A DNA stretch of 64,000 nucleotides from Flavobacteriales bacterium (GTDB taxonomy: Bacteria > Bacteroidota > Bacteroidia > Flavobacteriales_F > PHOS-HE28), in the NCBI GenBank assembly GCA_016700415.1, contig CP065018.1:1550001-1614000 (forward strand), in the 5' to 3' direction. This document shows, in pieces, positions 26,697-37,375 of this stretch (position 1 is the stretch's first letter; each line of letters opens with the position of its first letter). Under the pieces are notes generated by a model that searched no databases, was not told where the DNA came from, and saw only the letters and a program-made list of their open reading frames with translations. The translations under genes and the position numbers were made by a program.

Positions 26697-29600
26697 ATGG
26701 GCTTCCTCTATCCAAGATCCATTTTTCGTCTGCTTTCCATAGGGGCCATCCTGATCCCGGGACTCCTCCGGTCGCAAGTGCCGGAGCTGCTGATCTCCCA
26801 AGGAGGCACCCATACTTACTGCCATGCGGTGCTCTACGACAGCGGCGGACCCAATGGGAATTATGGGAACAATGAGAACCATTCCATCACCTTCTGCCCC
26901 GGCGTTCCCGGGGACAGCATCCAGATCGCCTTCGGCATGCTGGATCTGGCGATCGGGGACGTGATCACCTTGTTCGATGGCACCTCCACATCGGCCCCCG
27001 TGCTCGCGTCATCCGTAGGGACGCCGCCCCTTACTGCCGGATATCTTTACACAGCGACCAGCGCAAGTGGCTGCATCACGATCCAGTTCAACAGCAATTC
27101 CGCACAGACGGATCCGGGCTGGGTGGCCAATATCCAGTGCAGTGGGGTCTGTCCCCCGCCCACCGCCAACTTCCCCTCGTTCCCCCAAAGCCCATACCTC
27201 GTCTGCCCGAATGAACCCTTGGCGTTGGATGCGAGCGGATCCACTGCGGCACCGGGCCGAAGCATCGCTTCCTATGCCTGGACGATAGGGGGTGTCACCA
27301 CCTATTCAGCCACACCACAGGTCGATCTCCCCACCAATACTCCGGGGCAGTATCCGATCGGCCTGCTTGTGCGCGACGACATCGGGTGCCCCAGTACCAA
27401 CAGCAGTGTGGACTTGGTACGGATCGGCACGAAACCGGACTTTTCAGGCATCGGGATCGATCCGGGCACTATGTGCGCTGGCGAAACCGCCACGTTGAAC
27501 GGTGTGGTCCAAGGCACACATTGGTCCAGCGTGCCCGACCCGATCGTATCCGGCCTGTTCCTATTGCCTGATGGCTGCCCCCCTCCGGGAACATACACCT
27601 CAGTGCTGAACGTCTCCGGCTTCCCTGCCGGTACAACGGTGAACGGTCCGGTGGACATCTTGGATATCTGCCTGAACATGGAGCATTCCTACCTCGGCGA
27701 CATTTCCGTGTCCATGTCCTGCCCCGGCGGGCAAAGTGTGCTCTTGTTCAGCGGATATGGCGGTGGTGGCGGCGGCACATACCTGGGGTCTCCTTTGGAC
27801 AATTCCACCGGCATTCCCGGAACCGGGTTCGAGTATTGCTTTTCCGCCTCGGCCGCATGGGGCACCATCGTGTCGGAGAACACGGCCGGGAACCACGTCA
27901 CGGCCGGCACTCCGCCAAACAACAGTATGGCGCCCGGCACATATACGTCGCAGCAATCGTTCAACCAATGGAACGGGTGCCCGCTCAACGGCCCGTGGAC
28001 CATTACCGTTACGGACAATTTATGCATTGATGACGGTTACATTTTCGATATGTCCATGTCCATCGATCCGTCGCTGTATCCGAACGTGGTGCAGTACACT
28101 CCGGTGATCGGACAAGGTTGCGACAGCAGCGCATGGAGCGGCCCGGACATCGTTTCCACAAGCCCGGACTGCAACATCGCAATGGTTGCTCCTTCTGCAC
28201 CCGGTCCACATCCGTACACCTACACGGTCACCGACGACTTCGGCTGCACCTACGATACAACGCTCACCCTCAACATCACGCCGGGCGTACAATTTGATGT
28301 CACATCGGCCCTCCCTGCGGTTTGCGGAAACCCGGTGCTGATGCAGCCAGGACTGATCCTCCCGCTTCCAACAGGTGCGATCACCTACCAATGGTCGCCG
28401 AGCACCGGGCTATCCAGCAGCAGTTCCCCTTTCCCGACCGCATCACCAACTGTGCCGACGTGGTACACCCTGCATGCCTTTCCCGCCGGACACCCCCTTT
28501 GCGGCATGGTGGACAGTGTGCTCGTGCAGCCCTTGACCACCATGGAAAGCGACAGCGTGGTGACGGACATCTTGTGCCACGGTGATGGGACCGGATCCAT
28601 CCAAGTGTTCACCACGGGCGACGGCGGGCCATGGAACTACACGTGGACCGACAATACCGGCACGGTCGTGCAAACTACCTCGACCTCGAACGGCGATACC
28701 TTCCAAGGCGCTGGCGGGACCTATAAAGTGGTGATCAGCGAAGGCCTGAACGGGAACGGTTGCGCGGACAGCCTGATGGCGACGATCAATGAACCGCCCC
28801 TGTTGATGATCGCCAGCTCTGGCACGGACACCATCATCTGCCGTACCGGAACGGCCGTCCTGAATGCCGCAGCAGCAGGGGGTACCGCACCCTTGATCAT
28901 GCACTGGGACCATGGTGTTGGTATTGGCCCCGCTCAATCGGTCTCTCCATTACAGACCATGGCCTACAGTGTATTTGCCACGGATGCGCACAACTGTTAT
29001 TCGGATACCTCGATGGTGGTGGTCACTGTTCTGCTTGGCCTGGATGCCGAACTCGTGGACACCGTAACGAGCTGCCCAAGGGTGGATGTCATGCTTCAGG
29101 TTGACACGGTCTTTGGCGGCAATGGCCAATACAGCTATGATTGGGGCACCGGGGGATCCCTCGCGGACTCCTTGACCGTGAACCTTCGCAACACGCAGAA
29201 CTTCTGCGTGACCATACACGACGGTTGCGAAACGCCGGCGATCACCCGGTGCGCGACCGTGGCCATTACGCCCGTGCCTCCGATGGAATTGTCCGTGGAC
29301 AGCGTGTTGGGCTGTGAACCGTTCACCGTCCATTTCTCCATGAATGACACCACGGGCGGTGCCACTGCGGACTGGAACTTCGGGTACGGGCCGACGCAGA
29401 CCGAACGGCCGATGACCATGGCCCATGTCTATGCGCAGTATGGGACGTTCGACCTACGGGTCAACGTACACTGGCCGAACGGGTGCTCGATGGACAGCAT
29501 CTATTCAAACCTGATCAAAGTGATCGACGTTCCGCACGCCGATTTCAATTGGACGCCTTACCCGGCCACCATCTTCCAGAACGAGGTCCACTTTCATGAA

Positions 29601-30065
29601 TTGGCCACCGACATTGCCGACACCTTCGAATGGGATCTCGCCGGCATGGACAGTTCCTTCCTTCCTGACCCGGTATTCACCTTCCCGGACGACCTGGGCA
29701 GGAATTATCCGGTGCGGTTGATCGTACGGAACTATCTGGGCTGCGCGGACACCATCTGGAAGTTGGTGAACGTGGAGGATGCCTTCCTGGTCTATGTGCC
29801 CACGGCCTTCACGCCGGACGGCGACGGCCTGAACGAGGTGCTGAACGTGGTAGGCAATGACATCGCGGACCACGACTTCCACTTCATGGTCTTCGATCGC
29901 TGGGGAGAGAAGATCTATGACACGACGGACCGCCATGCCGGATGGGACGGCAAGATGAACGGGAAGGTGGTGAAGAATGGCGTGTACACGTGGTTGCTGC
30001 GAGCGCAGTCGGTGTACAATGGCGTGAACCATGACCTGCAAGGGCATGTGACAGTGGTACGATAG
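26697..30065 (+). CDS. Large T9SS adhesin with CUB-like, P-domain, PKD and SprB-type modules
   Basis: A 1122-aa surface protein. A signal peptide (FRLLSIGAILIPGLLRSQ) is followed by a CUB-like domain (~28-130), a PKD-like domain (~145-225) and a proprotein-convertase P-domain (~285-445, ICLNMEHSYLGDISVSMSC to GPWTITVTDN). Further Ig/PKD-like modules follow, with an SprB-type repeat (~605-680, TDILCHGDGTGSIQVF). A late PKD domain (~905-985) precedes the CHU_C/type B sorting domain (~1030-1122, YVPTAFTPDGDGLNEVLNV, then MVFDRWGEKIYDT). It would be exported by the T9SS and bound to the cell surface for adhesion or gliding. It is a paralogue of the next gene, with the same N-terminal module order. 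The start at 26697 is chosen because the signal peptide follows at once. Confidence 0.85.
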   Translation: MGFLYPRSIFRLLSIGAILIPGLLRSQVPELLISQGGTHTYCHAVLYDSGGPNGNYGNNENHSITFCPGVPGDSIQIAFGMLDLAIGDVITLFDGTSTSAPVLASSVGTPPLTAGYLYTATSASGCITIQFNSNSAQTDPGWVANIQCSGVCPPPTANFPSFPQSPYLVCPNEPLALDASGSTAAPGRSIASYAWTIGGVTTYSATPQVDLPTNTPGQYPIGLLVRDDIGCPSTNSSVDLVRIGTKPDFSGIGIDPGTMCAGETATLNGVVQGTHWSSVPDPIVSGLFLLPDGCPPPGTYTSVLNVSGFPAGTTVNGPVDILDICLNMEHSYLGDISVSMSCPGGQSVLLFSGYGGGGGGTYLGSPLDNSTGIPGTGFEYCFSASAAWGTIVSENTAGNHVTAGTPPNNSMAPGTYTSQQSFNQWNGCPLNGPWTITVTDNLCIDDGYIFDMSMSIDPSLYPNVVQYTPVIGQGCDSSAWSGPDIVSTSPDCNIAMVAPSAPGPHPYTYTVTDDFGCTYDTTLTLNITPGVQFDVTSALPAVCGNPVLMQPGLILPLPTGAITYQWSPSTGLSSSSSPFPTASPTVPTWYTLHAFPAGHPLCGMVDSVLVQPLTTMESDSVVTDILCHGDGTGSIQVFTTGDGGPWNYTWTDNTGTVVQTTSTSNGDTFQGAGGTYKVVISEGLNGNGCADSLMATINEPPLLMIASSGTDTIICRTGTAVLNAAAAGGTAPLIMHWDHGVGIGPAQSVSPLQTMAYSVFATDAHNCYSDTSMVVVTVLLGLDAELVDTVTSCPRVDVMLQVDTVFGGNGQYSYDWGTGGSLADSLTVNLRNTQNFCVTIHDGCETPAITRCATVAITPVPPMELSVDSVLGCEPFTVHFSMNDTTGGATADWNFGYGPTQTERPMTMAHVYAQYGTFDLRVNVHWPNGCSMDSIYSNLIKVIDVPHADFNWTPYPATIFQNEVHFHELATDIADTFEWDLAGMDSSFLPDPVFTFPDDLGRNYPVRLIVRNYLGCADTIWKLVNVEDAFLVYVPTAFTPDGDGLNEVLNVVGNDIADHDFHFMVFDRWGEKIYDTTDRHAGWDGKMNGKVVKNGVYTWLLRAQSVYNGVNHDLQGHVTVVR

Positions 30066-30229
30066 CGACCAATTCCGGTCCGCTCCAGAGCCGCCCGTGC
30101 AAAAGAGACGACGTCTTGGAGTTCAATGGCCGCCGCAACACGGTCGGGCAATTCTTTTATTGCGGATTCGTCGTCGAAAACCATTCGTTCGTCCACAGAA
30201 AACAGGGAGCGTGTATAAAGAATGGTCAT
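30066..30229 (-). other. Possible remnant of a small minus-strand gene
   Basis: The 178-base gap between the two adhesin genes contains, on the minus strand, a start and ~55 codons of plausible protein (MTILYTRSLFSVDERMVFDD and on to VVSFARAALERTGIG). The frame then runs into the antisense of the upstream adhesin. It may be a truncated gene or chance. No family was recognised. Confidence 0.25.
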
Positions 30230-30276
30230 GACACATAATTTACATGCCACTGAGACAGACCTTGTCTCGTCGATAT

Positions 30277-33200
30277 ATGTGTATGGTCAGGACCACGACC
30301 CTTCCTTTTCTTCTTCCATGTTGGCGATCCTGGCTGCTGGCCGCTTCACTTTCTATGGCGCTCTTGGCAGTTCCTTCCGTAGCATTTGGCCAAGCCTTTC
30401 CCATCTTCAACGGCACGACCAATACTTGCGTCGGTGCGTTCTTAGATAGCGGCGGCGAAGGAGCATCAGGCTACTCCAACAATGAGAATTACACCTATAC
30501 GGTGTGCCCGGACGCACCTGGCGGAGCGATCTCACTGAGCTTCGTCACCTTCAACCTGAGCATTGCGGGTACCGCACCGATCGACGCGATGTTGATCTAC
30601 GATGGCGATGATATTACCGCCCCCCTGTTGGGGACCTGGACGGGGACCTCACTTCAAGGGCAGGTGGTGTCCGCCAGTGCCGGCAATTCCTCAGGTTGCC
30701 TTACGGTGGTGTTCCACTCGAACAACACGGGCACCGGCGTGTTCGCTGCCACTATCACTTGCTACCAACCTTGTGAGCGGCCCACTGCGGTGGCCACCTA
30801 CGGCTCGGCCACGACCTTGAAGATCTGCCCCGGGGAAGCCGTCACTTTCAACAGCACAGGCTCTTACGCGGCACCCGGCTTCAGCATCACCAACCGCCGT
30901 TGGGATTTCGGGGATGGCACGGTGCTGAACGGTGCGCCCGCTTCCGTGAACCACACCTACGCGCAGCCCGGAGGCTACACAGCCCAGCTTTATCTGGTTG
31001 ACAACAATGGCTGCTCCAGCACCAACCGCGTTGATCTCCTGACGTTGGTGGGCACCACCCCCAATTTCAACGGCACCGAGGGCATCACCGGCTGTTCCGG
31101 AGAGACGCTTTGCTTGGACGGCGTAGTAAACCCGACGACTTGGAACGAATTGCCCGGCAGCGGCTTAGGCACAGGTGTGTTCCTACCGGACAATGTGGGT
31201 TCCTGCTTCAATACCACCCTTGACTTCACGCAGTTCGCCCCGGGGCAAACGCTCACCAATATCAACCAGTTGCTTGGCATTTGCGTGAGCATGGAGCACT
31301 CCTTCATCGGCGATCTGGTGATCAGCATCATCAGCCCCACGGGACAGACAGTGGTGATGCATCAACAGGGAGGATTGGACACGTACTTGGGCGTTCCGGT
31401 GGATGATGACGCCACGCCGAACATTCAAGGGATTTGCTGGAATTATTGCTGGAGTCCCACGGCGACCAATGGCACCTGGGTGGATAATGCTGGCGGCACT
31501 CTCCCCAGTGGCACGTATGAAAGTCTGAATCCCCTCTCCGGCCTCTTGGGTTCCCAATTGAATGGCACATGGACCTTGCAGGTATGTGACCTGTGGGCCT
31601 TGGACAACGGTTACATCTGTGACTGGGGAATGGACTTCGCCCCTTCCCTCTATCCGGACCTCCTTGAGTTCACCCCGGTGTACGGCGCTGGCTGCGATAG
31701 TTCCTCCTGGTCGGGGCCGAACATCACCACTACGACCAATGGCTGCAACCATGTCTGTGCGACGGGCCTTGCCCCCGGCGATCATCCTTACGTGTACACG
31801 GTGACCGACGATTTCGGCTGTACCTATGACACTACGGTGATGATCACCATCGTGCCAGACCTGGAGGTGAATGCGGGGCTGGACGCCTCCACCTGCGGTA
31901 CGCCCGTGCAACTAGGGGCAACCACCAGCGGGGGTGTCTCCACCTACTGTGACTATGAGCTATGGCTATATGACATTTTCGGCGACGGCTGGACGAACAA
32001 TTCCTACGTTACGGTAAGCATTGACGGGATCAGTACGAACTGGACCATGACCGGTGGAAGTGCAGGGAGCACTACCATATCGGTGCCCAGCGGATCCACT
32101 CTCGTACTGGGATATAATGGTGCCGGGCTATTCGCTTTTGAACAGTCGTTCGAGTTGCTCAACAGCGCGGGGGTGAGCGTCTATTTCGGGAATGATCCCA
32201 CGAACGGTATCGTGTGGATCGGGACCGCAGATTGTCCGGGCGGCGCGATGGTGTACAGTTGGAGCCCGACCACCGGTCTTTCCGACGCGACGATCGCGAA
32301 CCCCGTGGCCACGGTCGCTTCCACCACGCAATACTGCGTCACTGTATACCAGGCAGAGCATCCGGATTGTGTTGCAACGGATTGCATGACCGTTACCGTG
32401 GATGATCCAGTGGACGCGGGGACAAACGGGGCGATCACCCTTTGTGGGAGCGCCAGTGCGTTCAGCTTGTTCAGCCAGCTCGGCGGAACGCCTGTTTCCG
32501 GTGGGACATGGAAGGATCCCTCCGGAACCGCACATGGCGACACTTTCACGCCCGGGACCGACCCTGGCGGAATCTACACTTACTCAGTCACCGGTGCAGG
32601 GGCCTGTGGGAGCTCAACCTCCACATCCACCGTCACCGTCACGATCAACACGCCGCCCGACGCAGGGACTGATGGATCTATCACACTCTGTAGCTCGGAC
32701 GCGGCCGCTTCACTCTTCGCGCAGCTCGGCGGAACGCCGGACGCAGGCGGAACATGGAGCGGGCCGAGCACTGTGACGGGAGGCCTGATCAACCCCGCCA
32801 CCATGAGCGCTGGGGCTTACGTCTACACCGTTACGGGAACGGCACCCTGCCCCGTTGAGACCGCGACGGTGAACGTCACGATCAACACGCCTCCTGATCC
32901 CGGCACTGACGGTGCGATCACGCTCTGCACTTCCGATGCGGCGGCTTCACTCTTCGCACAGCTTGGCGGAACACCGGACGCGGGCGGAACTTGGAGCGGG
33001 CCGAGCACGGTGACCGGCGGCATGATCGACCCCGCCACTATGAGCGCCGGAGCTTATGTGTACACGGTCACGGGAACAGCACCGTGCCCGGATGAGACCG
33101 CGACCGTCACCGTCACGATCAACACGCCGCCCGACGCGGGGACCGATGGGGCCATCACGCTCTGTAGCTCCGACGCGGCCGCATCACTCTTCGCGCAGCT

Positions 33201-33621
33201 CGGAGGAACGCCGGACGCGGGCGGTACATGGAGCGGGCCGAGCACTGTGACGGGAGGCCTGATCAACCCCGCCACCATGAGCGCTGGGGCTTACGTCTAC
33301 ACCGTTACAGGAACAGCACCCTGCCCTGTGGAAACAGCGACGGTGAACGTCACGATCAACACGCCTCCTGATCCCGGCACTGACGGTGCGATCACGCTCT
33401 GCACTTCCGATGCGGCGGCTTCACTCTTCAACGCCTTGGGCGGAACACCGGACGCAGGCGGAACATGGAGCGGCCCAAGTGCGGTGACCGGCGGTATGAT
33501 CGATCCCGCAACGATGAACTCCGGGGCGTATGTCTACACGGTCACGGGAACAGCACCTTGCCCCGATGAGACCGCGACCGTCACCGTCACGATCAACACG
33601 CCGCCCGACGCAGGGGACTGA
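30277..33621 (+). CDS. Adhesin fragment 1: N-terminal modules and repeat units 1-5
   Basis: About 1114 aa from ATG 30277 (ATG 30283 and 30244 are alternatives). It holds the signal peptide (SWLLAASLSMALLAVPSVAFGQ is within it), CUB-like domain (~40-150), PKD (~170-245, WDFGDGTVLNGAPASVNHTY), P-domain (~320-470) and GDGW-type domain (~555-650), then the first units. It ends at a TGA created by an extra G in the G-run at 33612-33615; sister copies have three G residues there. Confidence 0.7.
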   Translation: MCMVRTTTLPFLLPCWRSWLLAASLSMALLAVPSVAFGQAFPIFNGTTNTCVGAFLDSGGEGASGYSNNENYTYTVCPDAPGGAISLSFVTFNLSIAGTAPIDAMLIYDGDDITAPLLGTWTGTSLQGQVVSASAGNSSGCLTVVFHSNNTGTGVFAATITCYQPCERPTAVATYGSATTLKICPGEAVTFNSTGSYAAPGFSITNRRWDFGDGTVLNGAPASVNHTYAQPGGYTAQLYLVDNNGCSSTNRVDLLTLVGTTPNFNGTEGITGCSGETLCLDGVVNPTTWNELPGSGLGTGVFLPDNVGSCFNTTLDFTQFAPGQTLTNINQLLGICVSMEHSFIGDLVISIISPTGQTVVMHQQGGLDTYLGVPVDDDATPNIQGICWNYCWSPTATNGTWVDNAGGTLPSGTYESLNPLSGLLGSQLNGTWTLQVCDLWALDNGYICDWGMDFAPSLYPDLLEFTPVYGAGCDSSSWSGPNITTTTNGCNHVCATGLAPGDHPYVYTVTDDFGCTYDTTVMITIVPDLEVNAGLDASTCGTPVQLGATTSGGVSTYCDYELWLYDIFGDGWTNNSYVTVSIDGISTNWTMTGGSAGSTTISVPSGSTLVLGYNGAGLFAFEQSFELLNSAGVSVYFGNDPTNGIVWIGTADCPGGAMVYSWSPTTGLSDATIANPVATVASTTQYCVTVYQAEHPDCVATDCMTVTVDDPVDAGTNGAITLCGSASAFSLFSQLGGTPVSGGTWKDPSGTAHGDTFTPGTDPGGIYTYSVTGAGACGSSTSTSTVTVTINTPPDAGTDGSITLCSSDAAASLFAQLGGTPDAGGTWSGPSTVTGGLINPATMSAGAYVYTVTGTAPCPVETATVNVTINTPPDPGTDGAITLCTSDAAASLFAQLGGTPDAGGTWSGPSTVTGGMIDPATMSAGAYVYTVTGTAPCPDETATVTVTINTPPDAGTDGAITLCSSDAAASLFAQLGGTPDAGGTWSGPSTVTGGLINPATMSAGAYVYTVTGTAPCPVETATVNVTINTPPDPGTDGAITLCTSDAAASLFNALGGTPDAGGTWSGPSAVTGGMIDPATMNSGAYVYTVTGTAPCPDETATVTVTINTPPDAGD

Positions 33622-35146
33622 TGGATCCATCACGCTCTGTAGCTCGGACGCGGCCGCTTCACTCTTCGCACAGCTCGGAGGAACGCCGGACGCGGGCGGT
33701 ACATGGAGCGGGCCGAGCACGGTGACGGGAGGCCTGATCAACCCCGCCACCATGAGCGCTGGGGCTTACGTCTACACCGTTACCGGAACGGCACCCTGCC
33801 CTGTGGAGACCGCGACAGTGAACGTCACGATCAACACGCCGCCCGATCCCGGCACTGACGGTGCGATCACGCTCTGCACTTCCGATGCGGCGGCTTCGCT
33901 TTTCGCACAGCTTGGCGGAACACCGGACGCAGGCGGCACATGGAGCGGGCCCAGCGCGGTGACCGGTGGCATGATCGATCCCGCCTCGATGAGCGCCGGA
34001 GCATACGTGTACACAGTTACTGGAACAGCGCCATGCCCCGATGAGACCGCGACCATCACTGTCACGATCAACACGCCGCCCGACGCAGGGACTGATGGAT
34101 CTATCACACTCTGTAGCTCGGACGCGGCGGCTTCACTCTTCGCGCAGCTCGGCGGAACACCGGACGCAGGCGGAACATGGAGCGGGCCGAGCACTGTGAC
34201 GGGAGGCCTGATCAACCCCGCATCCATGAGCGCGGGAGCATATGTCTATACCGTGACAGGAACGGCACCCTGCCCCGTTGAGACCGCGACGGTGAACGTC
34301 ACGATCAACACGCCGCCCGATCCCGGAACTGACGGTACGATCACGCTATGTACTTCCGATGCGGCGGCTTCGCTCTTCGCACAGCTTGGCGGAACACCCG
34401 ATGCGGGCGGAACTTGGAGCGGCCCAAGTGCGGTGACCGGCGGTATGATCGATCCCGCAACGATGAACTCCGGGGCGTATGTCTACACGGTCACGGGAAC
34501 AGCACCTTGCCCCGATGAGACCGCGACCGTCACCGTCACGATCAACACGCCGCCCGACGCAGGGACTGATGGATCTATCACACTCTGTAGCTCGGACGCG
34601 GCCGCTTCACTCTTCGCACAGCTCGGAGGAACGCCGGACGCGGGCGGTACATGGAGCGGGCCGAGCACGGTGACGGGAGGCCTGATCAACCCCGCCACCA
34701 TGAGCGCTGGGGCTTACGTCTACACCGTTACCGGAACGGCACCCTGCCCTGTGGAGACCGCGACAGTGAACGTCACGATCAACACGCCGCCCGATCCCGG
34801 CACTGACGGTGCGATCACGCTCTGCACTTCCGATGCGGCGGCTTCGCTTTTCGCACAGCTTGGCGGAACACCGGACGCAGGCGGCACATGGAGCGGGCCC
34901 AGCGCGGTGACCGGTGGCATGATCGATCCCGCCTCGATGAGCGCCGGAGCATACGTGTACACAGTTACTGGAACAGCGCCATGCCCCGATGAGACCGCGA
35001 CCATCACTGTCACGATCAACACGCCGCCCGACGCAGGGACTGATGGATCTATCACACTCTGTAGCTCGGACGCGGCGGCTTCACCTTCGCGCAGCTCGGC
35101 GGAACACCGGACGCAGGCGGAACATGGAGCGGGCCGAGCACTGTGA
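33530..35146 (+). CDS. Adhesin fragment 2: repeat units 6-12
   Basis: The genuine repeat protein resumes from about 33617; the first ~29 residues of this open frame are out of register. Units 6-9 and 10-13 form a 948-bp direct duplication. A missing T near 35084 (TTCACCTTC where copies read TTCACTCTTC) breaks the frame. Confidence 0.55.
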   Translation: MSTRSREQHLAPMRPRPSPSRSTRRPTQGTDGSITLCSSDAAASLFAQLGGTPDAGGTWSGPSTVTGGLINPATMSAGAYVYTVTGTAPCPVETATVNVTINTPPDPGTDGAITLCTSDAAASLFAQLGGTPDAGGTWSGPSAVTGGMIDPASMSAGAYVYTVTGTAPCPDETATITVTINTPPDAGTDGSITLCSSDAAASLFAQLGGTPDAGGTWSGPSTVTGGLINPASMSAGAYVYTVTGTAPCPVETATVNVTINTPPDPGTDGTITLCTSDAAASLFAQLGGTPDAGGTWSGPSAVTGGMIDPATMNSGAYVYTVTGTAPCPDETATVTVTINTPPDAGTDGSITLCSSDAAASLFAQLGGTPDAGGTWSGPSTVTGGLINPATMSAGAYVYTVTGTAPCPVETATVNVTINTPPDPGTDGAITLCTSDAAASLFAQLGGTPDAGGTWSGPSAVTGGMIDPASMSAGAYVYTVTGTAPCPDETATITVTINTPPDAGTDGSITLCSSDAAASPSRSSAEHRTQAEHGAGRAL

Positions 35147-35408
35147 CGGGAGGCCTGATCAACCCCGCATCCATGAGCGCGGGAGCATATGTCTATACCG
35201 TGACAGGAACGGCACCTGCCCCGTTGAGACCGCGACGGTGAACGTCACGATCAACACGCCGCCCGATCCCGGCACTGACGGTGCGATCACGCTCTGCACT
35301 TCCGATGCGGCGGCTTCACTCTTCGCACAGCTTGGCGGAACACCCGATGCGGGCGGAACTTGGAGCGGCCCAAGTGCGGTGACCGGCGGTACGACGCCGC
35401 AACGATGA
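34989..35408 (+). CDS. Adhesin fragment 3: repeat unit 13
   Basis: Genuine repeat sequence only from about 35215, after a lost C in GGCACCTGCC (copies read GGCACCCTGCC). It ends at the four-base deletion near 35390-35397, where copies read GGTATGATCGATCCCGC. Confidence 0.45.
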   Translation: MRPRPSLSRSTRRPTQGLMDLSHSVARTRRLHLRAARRNTGRRRNMERAEHCDGRPDQPRIHERGSICLYRDRNGTCPVETATVNVTINTPPDPGTDGAITLCTSDAAASLFAQLGGTPDAGGTWSGPSAVTGGTTPQR

Positions 35409-35420
35409 ACGCCGGGGCGT

Positions 35421-37331
35421 ATGTCTACACGGTCACGGGAACAGCACCTTGCCCCGATGAGACCGCGACCGTCACCGTCACGATCAACACGCCGCCCGAC
35501 GCAGGGACTGATGGCCATCACACTCTGTAGCTCGGACGCGGCGGCTTCACTCTTCGCGCAGCTCGGCGGAACACCGGACGCAGGCGGAACATGGAGCGGG
35601 CCGAGCACTGTGACGGGAGGCCTGATCAACCCCGCATCCATGAGCGCGGGAGCATATGTCTATACCGTGACAGGAACGGCACCCTGCCCCGTTGAGACCG
35701 CGACGGTGAACGTCACGATCAACACGCCGCCCGATCCCGGAACTGACGGTACGATCACCCTCTGCACTTCCGATGCGGCTGCTTCGCTTTTCGCACAACT
35801 TGGCGGTACGCCGGACGCGGGCGGAACCTGGACAGGACCCAGTGCGACCGGCGGCATGATCGACCCCGCAACGATGAACGCCGGGGCGTATGTCTACACG
35901 GTCACGGGAACAGCACCTTGCCCCGATGAGACCGCGACCGTCACCGTCACGATCAACACGCCGCCCGACGCAGGGACTGATGGATCTATCACACTCTGTA
36001 GCTCGGACGCGGCCGCTTCACTCTTCGCGCAGCTCGGCGGAACGCCAGATGCCGGAGGAACATGGAGCGGACCAAGCGCGGTGATCGGTGGTATGATCGA
36101 TCCCGCCACTATGAGCGCCGGAGCTTACGTCTACACCGTTACCGGAACAGCACCCTGCCCAGCTGAGACCGCGACGGTGAACGTCACGATCAACATCCAA
36201 CCGAATGCCGGGACTGATGGATCGGTCGCTTTGTGCATTTCCAGTCCCGCTATCCCGTTGTTCCCTGAATTGAACGGTTCGCCGGATGCCGGTGGAACGT
36301 GGAGCGGCCCCAGTCTGGTTATCGGTAGCCAGTTCAACCCGGCGACCATGTTACCCGGCGATTACACCTACACGGTGACCGGAACAGCCCCTTGCCCCAC
36401 GGTCAGTGCTGTCGTGACCGTGAACGTCGTTACGAACCCTGATCCCGGCACTCCCGGCAGTCTGACACTGTGCGCCTCCGATGCCCCCATCGATCTCTTC
36501 GGCCAATTGGGCGGAACGCCTGATCCGGGCGGTAGCTGGACCGGTCCAAGCGCCGTGGCCGGTGGCCAGTTCGATCCCGCGGCGATGAGCGCAGGCGTCT
36601 ATACCTATACGATCACGGTGCCCCCACCCTGTACAAGCGCCAATTCCGCGGTCACGATCAACGTAGTGCAGCCTCCGGATGCCGGAGAAAATTCAGCGCT
36701 CACACTTTGCATCAGCAGCCCGGCGAGCAACCTCTTCACATCCTTAGGCGGAAGTCCTGATGCAGGTGGAACATGGAGCGGACCCAGCGCGATCGCCGGT
36801 GGATCCTTCGACCCCGCCACCATGACCCCTGGTGACTACTCCTACACCGTGGCCGGCATTGCACCCTGCCCAGCGGATCAAGCGACAGTTTCTGTTGCCG
36901 TGGTGACCACGCCCGATGCGGGAACGCCAGGAAGCATCACCCTCTGCGCAACCGATGCCGCGATCGATCTCTTCGGCCAGCTCGGCGGAACGCCTGATGC
37001 AGGTGGTGCTTGGGCCGGACCCAGCGCCGTGTCCGGCGGAGCTTTCGATCCCGCGACGATGAGCGCTGGCATATACACCTACACCATCAGCGTGCCGCTG
37101 CCGTGCGTGAACGTATCCAGCACCGTCACCGTGGCCGTGCAGGCACCACCGGACGCGGGCAGCGACGGTGCGCTCACACTTTGCATCAGCAGCCCGGCGA
37201 GCAACCTCTTCACATCCTTAGGCGGAAGTCCTGATGCAGGTGGAACATGGAGCGGACCCAGCGCGATCGCCGGTGGATCCTTCGACCCTGCTACCATGAA
37301 CGCGGGTGACTACTCCTACACCGTGGCTTAA
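35421..37331 (+). CDS. Adhesin fragment 4: repeat units 14-21
   Basis: Repeat sequence is genuine from about 35514 (GATGGCCATCAC where copies read GATGGATCTATCAC). The array changes character here: units 2-16 are of the LCSSDAAAS/LCTSDAAAS type, units 18-33 of the LCASDVAID/LCISSPASD type. It ends at GTGGCTTAAGC, where copies read GTGGCCGGC. Confidence 0.55.
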   Translation: MSTRSREQHLAPMRPRPSPSRSTRRPTQGLMAITLCSSDAAASLFAQLGGTPDAGGTWSGPSTVTGGLINPASMSAGAYVYTVTGTAPCPVETATVNVTINTPPDPGTDGTITLCTSDAAASLFAQLGGTPDAGGTWTGPSATGGMIDPATMNAGAYVYTVTGTAPCPDETATVTVTINTPPDAGTDGSITLCSSDAAASLFAQLGGTPDAGGTWSGPSAVIGGMIDPATMSAGAYVYTVTGTAPCPAETATVNVTINIQPNAGTDGSVALCISSPAIPLFPELNGSPDAGGTWSGPSLVIGSQFNPATMLPGDYTYTVTGTAPCPTVSAVVTVNVVTNPDPGTPGSLTLCASDAPIDLFGQLGGTPDPGGSWTGPSAVAGGQFDPAAMSAGVYTYTITVPPPCTSANSAVTINVVQPPDAGENSALTLCISSPASNLFTSLGGSPDAGGTWSGPSAIAGGSFDPATMTPGDYSYTVAGIAPCPADQATVSVAVVTTPDAGTPGSITLCATDAAIDLFGQLGGTPDAGGAWAGPSAVSGGAFDPATMSAGIYTYTISVPLPCVNVSSTVTVAVQAPPDAGSDGALTLCISSPASNLFTSLGGSPDAGGTWSGPSAIAGGSFDPATMNAGDYSYTVA

Positions 37332-37375
37332 GCATTGCACCCTGCCCGGCGGATCAGGCGACAGTTTCTGTTGCC

